Assembly (NCBI RefSeq): GCF_002165375.2
Contig: NZ_CP032134.1
Coordinates: 62,001 to 126,000 of the forward strand
Reading direction: 5' to 3'
Length of the DNA: 64,000 bases
DNA from: Acinetobacter chinensis
Lineage (GTDB): Bacteria > Pseudomonadota > Gammaproteobacteria > Pseudomonadales > Moraxellaceae
Made by a program: the position numbers and the translations under genes
In this document: positions 9,441 through 19,095 of the stretch, piece by piece
How positions within the stretch are numbered: position 1 is the first letter of the stretch
Layout: each line of letters begins with the position of its first letter
The notes under the pieces: generated by a model
Database searches by the model: none
Told to the model about the DNA's origin: nothing
The model's input: the letters and a program-made list of their open reading frames with translations, nothing else

Positions 9441-9873
9441 TCCCGCTTATAAAAATAATGTTAGATAATTAAAATAGTTGGTATTGTACCCAATTCAATA
9501 TAAAAAAAAATATAACAAATTGTAATTGGTATTTTATACCAGGAAGCTGGTATAGCGGTAGTATTATTCGATTATTATTGTGTGCACTGAATTAAATTTA
9601 AAAATAAATTCATGTCGAGTTAATGTGTATTTTTTGATGGTTTCAATATGCTTTTGGTAAGTAATGATAAATATTGCCATTGATTTTATTTCTATATCAT
9701 TGTTTTTATTTATTATATTTTCTTGAATTTGTTTTTTGTTTTCAGAACAAAAAATGGCTTTATTCGTATTTATTTTCTGATTTTAATAACTGGAATAAAA
9801 AAAGTCTGTTATATTATGCTGTGCTTAAAAGCTGTTTTATTATATACATAAATATACAAGATAAGGCTCTGGA
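9441..9873. promoter_or_regulatory. AT-rich divergent promoter region of the capsule locus
   Basis: About 430 bp without a supportable gene, between wza (minus) and gna (plus). It is very AT-rich with many TATAAT-like hexamers, so promoters for both capsule arms most likely lie here, but I cannot pick single ones with confidence. A short GCGGTAG at 9555-9561, in the gna leader, matches the core of the ops/JUMPstart element; this is weak evidence. A 73-codon open frame at 9674-9895 overlaps the gna start and looks like chance. Confidence 0.55.
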
Positions 9874-11172
9874 ATGTTACAGATCTCGGAACTAAGAATT
9901 GCGGTTATCGGATTAGGATATGTCGGTCTTCCGCTCGCAGTGGAATTTGGTAAAAAACACCCGGTAGTGGGCTTTGATATTCATCAGAAAAGAATTGATG
10001 AGTTGAAGGGTGGTACAGATCATACGTTGGAAGTATCTTCTGAAGAGCTGGCTAGGGCAGCGCAGTTAACTTATTCAGCAAATCTGGAAGATTTAAAAAG
10101 CTGCAATTTTTTTATTGTTACTGTTCCTACACCTGTTGACCACGTTAATCGTCCTGATCTGACTCCACTTAAAAAAGCAAGTGAGACATTAGGTAAGGTG
10201 ATTTCGAAGGGGGATGTTGTTGTCTATGAGTCAACTGTATATCCAGGTGCAACAGAAGAAGTCTGTATTCCTGTTCTGGAAAGTGTTTCAGGACTGAAGT
10301 TCAATCAGGATTTCTTTGCAGGTTACAGCCCGGAGCGTATTAATCCAGGTGATAAGGTAAACACACTGACTAAAATTAAAAAAATTACCAGCGGTAGTAC
10401 ACCTGAAACTGCAGACCTGGTGGATGGTGTTTATGCAAGCATTATTACAGCAGGGACACACAAAGCATCAAGTATAAAAGTTGCTGAGGCAGCCAAGGTA
10501 ATTGAGAACACTCAGCGTGATCTTAACATCGCACTCGTTAATGAGCTTTCAGTCATTTTTGAGCGTATCGGTATTGATACGGTGGATGTGCTTGAAGCTG
10601 CGGGTAGTAAGTGGAATTTTCTTCCATTCCGTCCCGGTCTTGTCGGTGGCCACTGTATTGGTGTGGACCCTTATTATCTGACCCATAAGGCAGAAGAAGT
10701 TGGTTATCATCCGCAGGTGATTCTTGCGGGTCGACGGATTAACGATAATATGGCGCGTTACGTGGCTCGCAACACGATTAAGCATATGCTGAAAAATGGT
10801 GTGGATGTTCCTCGTGCCCGTATTGGTATACTTGGCGTGACATTCAAAGAAAACTGTCCGGATATCCGAAACAGTAAAGTTTCAGATCTGATCAGGGAGT
10901 TTGAACTGTGGGGGGCTCAGGTGATTGTTGCTGATCCATGGGCGGACGCTGAGGAAGTCAGACATGAGTATGGCGTTGAACTTGGAACTGTGAATGCTGA
11001 AAATCAGGTGGACAGTCTGGTGGTTGCTGTTGGTCATGAAGAGTTCCGGATATTGACACCTGCACAGCTGAAATCATATGTGCGTTGCGATAAGCCAGTT
11101 ATTGCTGATGTAAAAAGCCTGTTCGACCGTAATGAGCTTGCAGCTGAAGGTTTTACTGTTTTCCGTCTGTAA
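9874..11172 (+). CDS. gna: UDP-N-acetylglucosamine 6-dehydrogenase (Gna/WbpA type)
   Basis: Oxidises UDP-GlcNAc (or UDP-GalNAc) at C6 with two NAD+ to the uronic acid. The 432-residue protein has the NAD motif GLGYVGLPLAVEFG, the middle-domain signature KVAEAAKVIENTQRDLNIAL and the active-site segment GGHCIGVDPYYL with the catalytic Cys intact. As the next three genes are WbpB-, WbpD- and WbpE-like, its product most likely feeds UDP-GlcNAc3NAcA synthesis. The start is preceded by AAGG at a 6-nt distance. First gene of the plus-strand capsule operon. Confidence 0.93.
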   Translation: MLQISELRIAVIGLGYVGLPLAVEFGKKHPVVGFDIHQKRIDELKGGTDHTLEVSSEELARAAQLTYSANLEDLKSCNFFIVTVPTPVDHVNRPDLTPLKKASETLGKVISKGDVVVYESTVYPGATEEVCIPVLESVSGLKFNQDFFAGYSPERINPGDKVNTLTKIKKITSGSTPETADLVDGVYASIITAGTHKASSIKVAEAAKVIENTQRDLNIALVNELSVIFERIGIDTVDVLEAAGSKWNFLPFRPGLVGGHCIGVDPYYLTHKAEEVGYHPQVILAGRRINDNMARYVARNTIKHMLKNGVDVPRARIGILGVTFKENCPDIRNSKVSDLIREFELWGAQVIVADPWADAEEVRHEYGVELGTVNAENQVDSLVVAVGHEEFRILTPAQLKSYVRCDKPVIADVKSLFDRNELAAEGFTVFRL

Positions 11173-11203
11173 TTTTAAAAATCAATTTATAAAGTATTGA
11201 ATT

Positions 11204-12148
11204 ATGAAAAAGTTTGCTCTTATTGGTGCTGCTGGTTATATCGCTCCACGTCATTTAAAGGCGATTAAAGAAACAGGTAATACTTTAGCTGTTGCAATGG
11301 ATATTAATGATTCTGTCGGGATTATGGATAGCCACTTCCCTGAAGCTGAATTTTTTACTGAATTTGAAGAATTTGAAGCGTATGTGGAAGATCAGAAATT
11401 AAAAGGTGAAAAACTCGATTACGTTGCGATCTGTTCACCGAACTATCTACATGCACCTCACATGAAATATGCACTCAAAAATGGTATTGAAGTGATTTGT
11501 GAGAAACCATTGGTTTTAAATTCAGAAGACCTCAACATGCTATCTCAATATGAGAAACAGTATGGTGCAAAAGTAAACTCAATTTTGCAGTTACGCTTAC
11601 ATCCTTCAATTATTGCATTGCGTGACAAAGTGCAGGCAGCACCTGAAGGAAAAATTTTCGATGTTGATTTAACTTATCTGACTTCTCGTGGTAAATGGTA
11701 CTTAAAATCATGGAAAGGTGTAGATAACAAGTCTGGTGGTGTTGCAACCAATATTGGTGTGCATTTTTATGACATGTTGCATTTCATCTTTGGTGATATC
11801 GTAAAAAATGAAGTGCATTTCCGTGATGAAAAGACAGCTTCAGGTTATCTGGAATATGAGCGTGCACGTGTACGCTGGTTCTTGTCTATTGATGCAAACA
11901 ATTTGCCATCAAATGCGGTGAAAGGTGAAAAACTGACTTATCGCAGTATTACAATTGAGAATGAAGAGCTTGAATTTTCAGGTGGTTTTACGGATCTTCA
12001 TACGCAAAGTTATGAGCGTATTCTTGCTGGTAAAGGCTACGGTGTTGAAGAAAACCGTGCTGCTATTGAAACAGTAGAAGTGATTCGTATTGCTCCGATT
12101 GTTGAAAATCCAGGTAATCCGCATCCGTTGTTAGCAAAAGTAAAATAA
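11204..12148 (+). CDS. dgaA: Gfo/Idh/MocA-family 3-dehydrogenase (DgaA/WbpB type)
   Basis: Predicted to oxidise the C3 hydroxyl of UDP-GlcNAcA to the 3-keto sugar, which DgaC then aminates. The 314-residue protein starts with the Rossmann segment ALIGAAGYIAPRHLKAIKETG and has the family motif CEKPLVLN (Lys near residue 104) and a C-terminal dimerisation domain with GVHFYDMLHFIFG. The neighbours (gna before; acyltransferase and aminotransferase after) are the full WbpABDE set, which makes the substrate assignment firm by context. Confidence 0.9.
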   Translation: MKKFALIGAAGYIAPRHLKAIKETGNTLAVAMDINDSVGIMDSHFPEAEFFTEFEEFEAYVEDQKLKGEKLDYVAICSPNYLHAPHMKYALKNGIEVICEKPLVLNSEDLNMLSQYEKQYGAKVNSILQLRLHPSIIALRDKVQAAPEGKIFDVDLTYLTSRGKWYLKSWKGVDNKSGGVATNIGVHFYDMLHFIFGDIVKNEVHFRDEKTASGYLEYERARVRWFLSIDANNLPSNAVKGEKLTYRSITIENEELEFSGGFTDLHTQSYERILAGKGYGVEENRAAIETVEVIRIAPIVENPGNPHPLLAKVK

Positions 12149-12164
12149 TAAAAGGGGAAACACG

Positions 12165-12752
12165 ATGAGTTTTTATCAACATGAAAGTGCAATTGTTGAC
12201 GAGGGTGCTCAGATTGGTGAGAACTCTCGTGTCTGGCATTTTGTACATGTGTGCGGTGGTGCCAGAATTGGACAAGGCGTTTCCTTGGGGCAAAACGTCT
12301 TTGTCGGTAACAAAGTTGTGATTGGCGATCATTGTAAAGTACAGAATAATGTTTCTGTTTATGACAATGTGACTTTGGAAGAAGGTGTTTTTTGTGGTCC
12401 AAGTATGGTGTTCACAAACGTCTACAATCCACGTTCTTTAATTGAACGCAAAGATCAATATCGCAATACCCTGGTGAAAAAAGGTGCGACTTTGGGGGCA
12501 AACTGTACGATTGTTTGCGGTGTGACTATTGGTGAATATTCATTTGTAGGTGCAGGTGCAGTAGTTAATAAGGATGTACCAGCCTATGCCTTAATGGTTG
12601 GAGTTCCTGCGAAACAGATTGGCTGGATGAGTGAGTTTGGTGAGCAGCTTGATTTACCTGTGGCTGGTCAAGCAGAAACCACTTGCTCACATACAGGTGC
12701 AATTTACCGTTTGGATGGTCAGAATGTAACAAAACAACAGGCACAAAAATGA
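12165..12752 (+). CDS. dgaB: Sugar 3-N-acetyltransferase, left-handed beta-helix (DgaB/WbpD type)
   Basis: A 195-residue hexapeptide-repeat acyltransferase predicted to acetylate the 3-amino group of UDP-GlcNAc3NA using acetyl-CoA. The repeats run from about residue 12 to 150 (IGENSRVWHFVHVCGGARIG, then IGDHCKVQNNVSVYDNV and VGAGAVVNKDVPAYALMVGVPAKQIGW). RBS AGGGGAAA lies upstream. Its stop overlaps the start of dgaC (ATGA), indicating translational coupling. Confidence 0.9.
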   Translation: MSFYQHESAIVDEGAQIGENSRVWHFVHVCGGARIGQGVSLGQNVFVGNKVVIGDHCKVQNNVSVYDNVTLEEGVFCGPSMVFTNVYNPRSLIERKDQYRNTLVKKGATLGANCTIVCGVTIGEYSFVGAGAVVNKDVPAYALMVGVPAKQIGWMSEFGEQLDLPVAGQAETTCSHTGAIYRLDGQNVTKQQAQK

Positions 12753-13831
12753 TTGAATTTATTGATTTAAAAGCACAGCAGGAACGCTTAAAAGATAAAA
12801 TTGAAGCGGGGATTCAGAATGTATTGAGCCATGGTCAGTATATTCTTGGACCTGAAGTTAAAGAGTTGGAAGGAAAACTCGCAGCCTATGTAGGTGCAAA
12901 GCATTGTATCAGCTGTGCAAATGGTACTGATGCATTACAAATTGTGCAGATGGCATTTGGAATCGGTTCTGGCGATGAAGTGATTACCCCAGGATTTACC
13001 TATATTGCAACAGCTGAAACGGTTGCTGTGTTAGGTGCAACCCCTGTTTATGTAGATGTAAACCCAAAAACATATAACCTGGATATTGAAAAGCTGGAAG
13101 CAGCGATTACGCCACGTACTAAAGCGATTATTCCTGTTAGTTTATATGGTCAGTGTGCTGACTTTGATGCCATTAATGCAATTGCGGCTAAGTATAATTT
13201 ACCCGTAATCGAAGATGCTGCGCAAAGTTTTGGTGCAACCTATAAAGGCCGTAAAAGTTGTAATTTAAGTACGGTAGCATGTACAAGCTTTTTCCCAAGT
13301 AAGCCTTTGGGTTGTTATGGTGATGGTGGCGCAATTTTTACCAATGACGATGAATTGGCAAAAATTATTCGTCAGATCGCACGCCATGGGCAGGATCGTC
13401 GTTATCATCATGTTCGTGTAGGAATGAACAGTCGTTTAGATACTTTGCAGGCTGCAATTTTACTTCCAAAATTAGAAATTCTGGATGATGAAATGCAGGC
13501 ACGTCAACGTGTTGCGGAAACCTATACAAAACTTTTTAATGAGGCAGGTATTTTAACCACCCCATTTATTGAAGAATATAACCAAAGTGCTTGGGCGCAA
13601 TATACCATTCAAGTGGAAAATCGTGATGATGTACAAGCAAAGTTAAAAGAGCAGGGTATTCCTACAGCGGTACATTATCCAATTCCACTGAATAAACAGC
13701 CTGCTGTTGCAAATGATGCTGTTTTACCTGTTGGTGATGCAATTGCTGAACGTGTGATGAGTTTGCCGATGCATCCTTACTTGACTGTAGAAGCTCAAGA
13801 AAAAATTGTTGCAGCACTTTTGAGTAAATAA
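12749..13831 (+). CDS. dgaC: PLP-dependent sugar 3-aminotransferase (DgaC/WbpE type)
   Basis: A DegT/DnrJ/EryC1 aminotransferase of 360 residues that moves an amino group from glutamate to the 3-keto sugar. Visible motifs: the phosphate-binding loop ANGTDAL, EDAAQSFGATYKGRK, and the Schiff-base segment SFFPSKPLGCYGDGGA with the PLP lysine. The start MIEFIDLK at 12749 overlaps the dgaB stop. It completes the four-gene route to UDP-2,3-diacetamido-2,3-dideoxyglucuronic acid. No 2-epimerase for the ManNAc3NAcA form is seen. Confidence 0.92.
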   Translation: MIEFIDLKAQQERLKDKIEAGIQNVLSHGQYILGPEVKELEGKLAAYVGAKHCISCANGTDALQIVQMAFGIGSGDEVITPGFTYIATAETVAVLGATPVYVDVNPKTYNLDIEKLEAAITPRTKAIIPVSLYGQCADFDAINAIAAKYNLPVIEDAAQSFGATYKGRKSCNLSTVACTSFFPSKPLGCYGDGGAIFTNDDELAKIIRQIARHGQDRRYHHVRVGMNSRLDTLQAAILLPKLEILDDEMQARQRVAETYTKLFNEAGILTTPFIEEYNQSAWAQYTIQVENRDDVQAKLKEQGIPTAVHYPIPLNKQPAVANDAVLPVGDAIAERVMSLPMHPYLTVEAQEKIVAALLSK

Positions 13832-13834
13832 GTA

Positions 13835-15106
13835 GTGAAAAGCCTTCTTGAAAAAGTTAATGCAAAGTTAAATGCGCAAGGGGGCTTTTTAAAGGCTGTA
13901 TCTGTGTTGGTTGGTGGTACAGCATTTGCCCAATTGATAGGATTTTTGTGCTTACCAATTTTGACACGTTTGTATACTCCTGAAGACTATTCTGTCTTGG
14001 GTGTATATGTTGCTATTGTTTCAATTTTTGCCGTAATTTCATGTTTAAGGTTTGATATTGCTATTCCAATACCGGAAAATGAAAGTGACGGGAAAGCTTT
14101 ATTATTATTATCATTACTTAGTAATATTATTCTCACCATTATTCTTTATATATTTCTTATAATAAGTCATCCATATATTCAAAAATATAAAATAATTGAT
14201 CAATTATCTTACTGGATTTGGTTGATTCCACTTGGTGTTTTTGTTTCAGGGTTATATTCTGCATTACAATATTGGACAACACGTCATAAAAGATTTAAAG
14301 ATATTTCTCAAACACGAATGACTCAAGCAGTTTTGGGTAATGGGGTAAGCCTTTCAACTGGGTTGGTTTGGGGGGGATTTTGGGGTTTAATATTAGGGCA
14401 AATTTTAAACTTTTCTGGCGGAATATTTAAATTGGCAGCCGATGCTAAGAAAGATTTAAGAAAAGTGAAGAGTGCATCAATAAAAAAGACTTTTCATAAA
14501 TATAGTAAATTTCCTAAATATTCAACTTTTGAAGCATTAGCAAACTCAAGTGCAATTCAGTTGCCATTGATAGTTATAGCAGGTTTTTTAGCTGGCTCTG
14601 AGGTTGGTTATTTAATGATGGCAATGAAGCTTTTGGGTGTGCCTATGACATTAATTGGAAGTTCAATGTCACAGGTTTATTTGTCGCAAGCTCCACATTA
14701 TTATATAAATGGAGGATTATATGATTATACAATTTCTATTCTAATTAAAATATTTAAAATTATCATTATCCCTTTTGTTTTATTGGCTTTAATTAGTTCT
14801 TTTATATTTGATTTTATTTTTGGGATTGAGTGGGCGGGTTTGGGTAAGTATATTTTAATAATGATACCGTGGTATTTTATGCAAATTTTATCATCACCCA
14901 TTTCAATGGCGTTGCATATCGTTGGCTTTCAAAAAATTGCTTTAATTTTACAAGTTTTTGGTTTTCTAATTCGTGTCGGTGTTTTATTTGCTTTAGCATG
15001 GATTGGGAGTGAATTTGTTATTGATTATTATATTTTCTCAGGTTTTTTATTTTATTTTATTTATATGCTTGTTGTGATTTGGGCTGTAAAAAAAAGAGGT
15101 ATTTAA
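13835..15106 (+). CDS. wzx: Wzx, capsule repeat-unit flippase
   Basis: A 423-residue polysaccharide transporter of the MOP/PST family with about 12 hydrophobic helices, predicted to flip the lipid-linked repeat unit across the inner membrane. The N-terminal GGTAFAQLIGFLCLPILTRLYTPEDYSVLG is a typical Wzx start. It opens with GTG 3 bases after the dgaC stop. Base composition turns sharply AT-rich from here to about 19 kb, as is usual for the serotype-specific centre of a K locus. Confidence 0.92.
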   Translation: MKSLLEKVNAKLNAQGGFLKAVSVLVGGTAFAQLIGFLCLPILTRLYTPEDYSVLGVYVAIVSIFAVISCLRFDIAIPIPENESDGKALLLLSLLSNIILTIILYIFLIISHPYIQKYKIIDQLSYWIWLIPLGVFVSGLYSALQYWTTRHKRFKDISQTRMTQAVLGNGVSLSTGLVWGGFWGLILGQILNFSGGIFKLAADAKKDLRKVKSASIKKTFHKYSKFPKYSTFEALANSSAIQLPLIVIAGFLAGSEVGYLMMAMKLLGVPMTLIGSSMSQVYLSQAPHYYINGGLYDYTISILIKIFKIIIIPFVLLALISSFIFDFIFGIEWAGLGKYILIMIPWYFMQILSSPISMALHIVGFQKIALILQVFGFLIRVGVLFALAWIGSEFVIDYYIFSGFLFYFIYMLVVIWAVKKRGI

Positions 15107-15159
15107 TAGAGTGATATTGTTTAAATATATATTTAATTTGAAAATTGGAAGAGAATCAA

Positions 15160-16479
15160 ATGTTTGAATTTTTGTTCGTAATTCTTTTTTTTCTATTCCC
15201 GGTTTTAGCACTATATGTGTATAAATATATATTTAAAGAAAGTATTCTTAAGGTTGGAATTTTAAATTTTCTTTTAATTAGCATTTTTGTCTTTGCATAT
15301 ATAGGGATAATATTTTTATTTTTCCATATGGATCCGTTGAGAGTTTCAAATGGAGTCATTGATAGGGAAACTATATTCTTGGTTTGGTTTTTTTCCTCAC
15401 TATCAATTTTTTTTATAATGCTAGGAGGAGGGGTTGCTAAAAAAACTTTATCTTTAGCTGATTCACATTTTTCTATTGAAAGAATAAAAAAAATTAATAA
15501 TATTCAAAGATTAAAATCATACATATTCATTGTTATCGGGATTGTTTTTCTTTATCTCTATATTAAAGCTGTTCCTGAAATTGCTATTTTTAATATTTTT
15601 TCTTTTGAAAGTAAAAGTGGAATACAAAGCTTAAGAAGTGATATGGGGAATAATTTTGAAGGTTCATATTTTTTATACAGTATTTTTATGGAAGATATTT
15701 TAAAATTTCTATTATTCTCTTTCTATGCACAATGGTTGGTTTTTCATAATAAAAAAGATTTATATGTTGTCTTATTCTTGTTTGTAGTTAATGGATTTAT
15801 TGCATTAATGGCTACAGAAAAAGCCCCTTTAATTTGGTTAATTGTAGGAATGTTTTTAGTAAATACGATTATTTGTAGGAAGGGTTTAATTCCTATTAAA
15901 TCAATATTCAAAATTTCAATTCCAATATTTTCTATATTAATATGTATGTATATGTTTTTTATGAAAAGTTTGTCGGTGTCGGATGCTTTTAACTCAGTAT
16001 TATCTAGAACTTTTACAGGAAGTATTACACCAGCATATTTTTATTTGGAATTATTTCCTGAACATTATGATTTTCTTTATGGGAAAAGTTTTCCTAATCC
16101 AAAGGGAATATTTCCATATGAGCCTGTTAGGCTAACCGTATTGGTTATGAATTGGGTAAACCCTCAGTTAGAACAATTAGGAATTGTTGGAACTATGCCA
16201 ACAGTTTATTGGGCAGAGATTTACGCTAATTTCGGCCCAATTTTTATTGCACCATTTTCATTTTTTATAGGTTTTGTTTTAAGAATTCTAGATAGCATTA
16301 TTTTGAAATTTAGAGAGCTTCCTATCGGAGCAGGTTACTATGTGTGGGTGATTTTGTATTTTAGATCGTTGTCAGTTACAAGTTTTTCTAATTTTATATT
16401 AAATATTACTCTTATTATAATCACGTTAGTTTTTGTTTTTATTTCAATGAAAAAATTGAAGTTAAGTTATGTCAGATAA
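15160..16479 (+). CDS. wzy: Wzy, capsule repeat-unit polymerase
   Basis: A 439-residue, AT-rich integral membrane protein with about 10-12 helices and a long periplasmic loop (about residues 280-355, around FPEHYDFLYGKSFPNPKGIF). The region fits an oligosaccharide repeat unit polymerase. I start it at ATG 15160, with GGAAGAG upstream, not at the TTG at 15145. Wzy proteins are poorly conserved, so the call rests on topology, length and position beside wzx. It joins finished repeat units in the periplasm and sets one of the linkages in the polymer. Confidence 0.85.
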   Translation: MFEFLFVILFFLFPVLALYVYKYIFKESILKVGILNFLLISIFVFAYIGIIFLFFHMDPLRVSNGVIDRETIFLVWFFSSLSIFFIMLGGGVAKKTLSLADSHFSIERIKKINNIQRLKSYIFIVIGIVFLYLYIKAVPEIAIFNIFSFESKSGIQSLRSDMGNNFEGSYFLYSIFMEDILKFLLFSFYAQWLVFHNKKDLYVVLFLFVVNGFIALMATEKAPLIWLIVGMFLVNTIICRKGLIPIKSIFKISIPIFSILICMYMFFMKSLSVSDAFNSVLSRTFTGSITPAYFYLELFPEHYDFLYGKSFPNPKGIFPYEPVRLTVLVMNWVNPQLEQLGIVGTMPTVYWAEIYANFGPIFIAPFSFFIGFVLRILDSIILKFRELPIGAGYYVWVILYFRSLSVTSFSNFILNITLIIITLVFVFISMKKLKLSYVR

Positions 16480-16551
16480 AGCTTTTATGGAAGTAATGTG
16501 CAATGAAATATTCTTATTTCCAATTAATTGATAATGTGTGAGTAAGTGATT

Positions 16552-17718
16552 ATGAGAAATCTTCATATAAGTTTGAATGAATTCACAAATGCAAGTCGTG
16601 TTTTGAAGCAGACTAAAAGCTTAGTTGATTCTGGTATTGTGGATAAGCTATATATTGCAGCTTTATACAAGGAAGGGTTGGATAGTGAATTTAATTATGA
16701 CAATAAGAGAGAGTTGAAAAGGTTTTCTTTAAGGAGTAGAAGTTTAAATAAAAGTCTTTTTATGCAAGTCATAAAGTATATAGAGTTTTGTTTTTCAATT
16801 TATAATTATTATAAAGATAAAAATATAAAAATGATAAACATTCATTCTTTGAGTATGCTTCCATTTGGACTTTTTTTAAAATATTGCTTTCAAGCAATAT
16901 TAATTTATGACACCCACGAGCTTGAGGTGGAGCGTAATGGCTTAAAAGGAGTAAGGAAGAAAATAAGCAGATTTTTTGAGTCAAAGTTGATAAAACATGT
17001 TGATATGACAATAGTTGTTAGTGAAAGTATTGCTGATTGGTATCAAAAAGAATATGACATCAAACGTCCTCCTGTTGTTTTAAATGCACCAAATAAAAGA
17101 GAAATGAAAAAAAATAACCATTTCAGGGAGCAGTTGGATATTCGCGAAGATCAAATCATATTAATTTATCAAGGTGGTTTATTTTATGGTAGAGGTATTC
17201 ATTTAATTTTAGATGCATTTAGAGATAGAAAAGATGACAAAGTTGTGGTTGTTTTTATGGGATATGGTGAATTAGAGAAAGATATAACTGATTTAGCTAA
17301 AAATTATAATAATATTTTCTTTTTCCCAGCAGTATCACCACAGGTTGTGCTGGAATATACTTCATCAGCTGACTTAGGTATTTCTTTAATCGAAAATACT
17401 TGTTTATCTTACTATTATTGTATGCCTAATAAACTATTCGAATATTCTATGGCGGGTTTACCTGTTTTGGTCTCTAATATGAAAGATATGTCTGAATTAG
17501 TAGTTAAGAATAATATGGGGGTAGTAATTAGTGATTTTTCTTCAAAAGGTATTAATCAAGCGGTTGATGATTTTTTGACTAGAGATTTGGTGTCTATGAA
17601 GAAAAATGCTTATGATGTGGCATGCGAAAACTCTTGGGAGGTTCAGGAGCAGAAGATGATATTTTCCTATCGTAAATTATTGGAGAATCATGATATTTTT
17701 GATCTAAAAAATAAATGA
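16552..17718 (+). CDS. Glycosyltransferase, GT4-like
   Basis: A 388-residue GT-B glycosyltransferase. The N-terminal half is degenerate; the C-terminal half has the donor-site pattern of GT4 (ILIYQGGLFYGRGIHLILDAF near residue 202, then ADLGISLIENTCLSYYYCMPNKLFEYSMAGLPVLVS). It adds one sugar of the capsule repeat unit on the cytoplasmic face; donor and linkage cannot be read from the sequence. The ATG at 16552 is preferred over a GTG two codons earlier. Low GC like its neighbours. Confidence 0.85.
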   Translation: MRNLHISLNEFTNASRVLKQTKSLVDSGIVDKLYIAALYKEGLDSEFNYDNKRELKRFSLRSRSLNKSLFMQVIKYIEFCFSIYNYYKDKNIKMINIHSLSMLPFGLFLKYCFQAILIYDTHELEVERNGLKGVRKKISRFFESKLIKHVDMTIVVSESIADWYQKEYDIKRPPVVLNAPNKREMKKNNHFREQLDIREDQIILIYQGGLFYGRGIHLILDAFRDRKDDKVVVVFMGYGELEKDITDLAKNYNNIFFFPAVSPQVVLEYTSSADLGISLIENTCLSYYYCMPNKLFEYSMAGLPVLVSNMKDMSELVVKNNMGVVISDFSSKGINQAVDDFLTRDLVSMKKNAYDVACENSWEVQEQKMIFSYRKLLENHDIFDLKNK

Positions 17719-17743
17719 TATATAAATAGTATGGTGGGGAGTC

Positions 17744-17775
17744 ACCTTCATGTAAGGCATCGTTTTTATGAAGGT
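17744..17775. terminator. Hairpin between two glycosyltransferase genes
   Basis: Inverted repeat ACCTTCAT/ATGAAGGT with a 16-nt loop followed by TTTTAA. A weak terminator or mRNA-processing hairpin is possible; the T-run is short. Confidence 0.4.
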
Positions 17776-17809
17776 TTTAAATAAAGAATATATATGATTG
17801 AAGGTGTGC

Positions 17810-18937
17810 ATGAAATCTTATATTTATATTTGTAATAATTTCACTGGAAATAAGGTTCATAGTGAAGTTATTTTAAAATTATCAAGAAAATACAGCAATA
17901 TTAATCATTATATTTTTGTACCTTGTAGCAATAGGGGGCTTATTGGTAGAAATAATATTAGTAAAAATAATATTATTGTTGAATATTTTTATGTTAATAA
18001 GTACATGAAATTTTTTCCAATAATAAAATCACTAATAATTATTTTTATGATTATTTCCAAAATAAAATTTTATAAGATAGATATGAAGGAAAGCAAAGCT
18101 TTGTCTTATACTTTTGGGTCTGATGGTGTATTGTGTTTGTATCTTTATTTTATTTTTGGAACAGTATTTAGTACTTTTGTAAGAACTACTGATGTGTCTA
18201 TATTTTTTAAATATGGCTATCATTTAAGATTGTTTTTCAGATTGATAGCAAGTAAGTCTAAATATATTTATTTTCCTAGCTTAGTGTTAATGAAAAATGG
18301 TGAAAAAACACTATTTTTAGAAAAAAATTCAAATAAGTTTAAATTTATACCAAATCCGATAAATGATTACTGGGTTGATAATATTTATTATTTTGATAAT
18401 TTAAGCATTAATAACAAAAAGATTTTGTTTGTAGGCAGTTTTGATCTTAATAAGAATATTATGGCAGTTTTTAATTCTTGCTCTGCTCTTTATAACTTAA
18501 GAGGGGATTTTCAGCTTGAATTTATTGGGGGTAGTGTGACAGATTTTAAAAAGATCTGTCAGATTAATTCAATACCTGATTGGGTGTCTGTTTTAGATAA
18601 AATTCCTAAAGAAGAGCTTTTGTTGAAGTATCGTTCTTCTAATATATTATTGGTACCATCCTTTTTAGAGACTTTTGGTATGGTCTATATTGAGGCTATC
18701 AGTCAAGGTTGTATTGCCATATGTTCAAAAAATCAAGGAATAGATGGTTTGTTCAGTAATGAAAATATTCTTTATACCGTTGACCCATGTGATTGTATTA
18801 GTATTTCAGAGGCATTAAACAATTTATTGGATAAAGATATAAAAATATCTGATTTTGAGTTAAAGAAACTTTTACTTCCTTTTATTTCTGAAAATGTAAT
18901 CAATGATTATTCTTCTTTTTATTGTGAGGATTCGTAA
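17810..18937 (+). CDS. Glycosyltransferase, GT4-like
   Basis: A 375-residue, very AT-rich protein whose C-terminal half has the GT4 core: ILFVGSFDLNKNIMAVFNSCSAL (about 205-227), LLKYRSSNILLVPSFLETFGMVYIEAISQGC (about 275-305) with the acidic ExxxxE-like segment. It probably adds one sugar of the capsule repeat. The start at ATG 17810 has AAGGTG 5 nt upstream; a TTG four codons earlier is less likely. The N-terminal part resembles no family I can name. Confidence 0.83.
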   Translation: MKSYIYICNNFTGNKVHSEVILKLSRKYSNINHYIFVPCSNRGLIGRNNISKNNIIVEYFYVNKYMKFFPIIKSLIIIFMIISKIKFYKIDMKESKALSYTFGSDGVLCLYLYFIFGTVFSTFVRTTDVSIFFKYGYHLRLFFRLIASKSKYIYFPSLVLMKNGEKTLFLEKNSNKFKFIPNPINDYWVDNIYYFDNLSINNKKILFVGSFDLNKNIMAVFNSCSALYNLRGDFQLEFIGGSVTDFKKICQINSIPDWVSVLDKIPKEELLLKYRSSNILLVPSFLETFGMVYIEAISQGCIAICSKNQGIDGLFSNENILYTVDPCDCISISEALNNLLDKDIKISDFELKKLLLPFISENVINDYSSFYCEDS

Positions 18938-19095
18938 TATTTTTATAAAATTCATGCAGATGTTTTTGATGAAAGAAAATGAGTTGTTAATTTTTGAATG
19001 AGGATTTTTGTATTAATAATTTAAATCATAATATGCTGAAATTGTTATTTACAAACAGCATTAAGTGTGCTGTTATTTTGATTAGTGTGTAGCGT

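Noticed and set aside
9674..9895. A 73-codon open frame upstream of gna
   Set aside because: Very AT-rich, low-complexity Phe/Tyr/Leu protein, overlaps the gna start, no ribosome site; fits chance in a promoter region.
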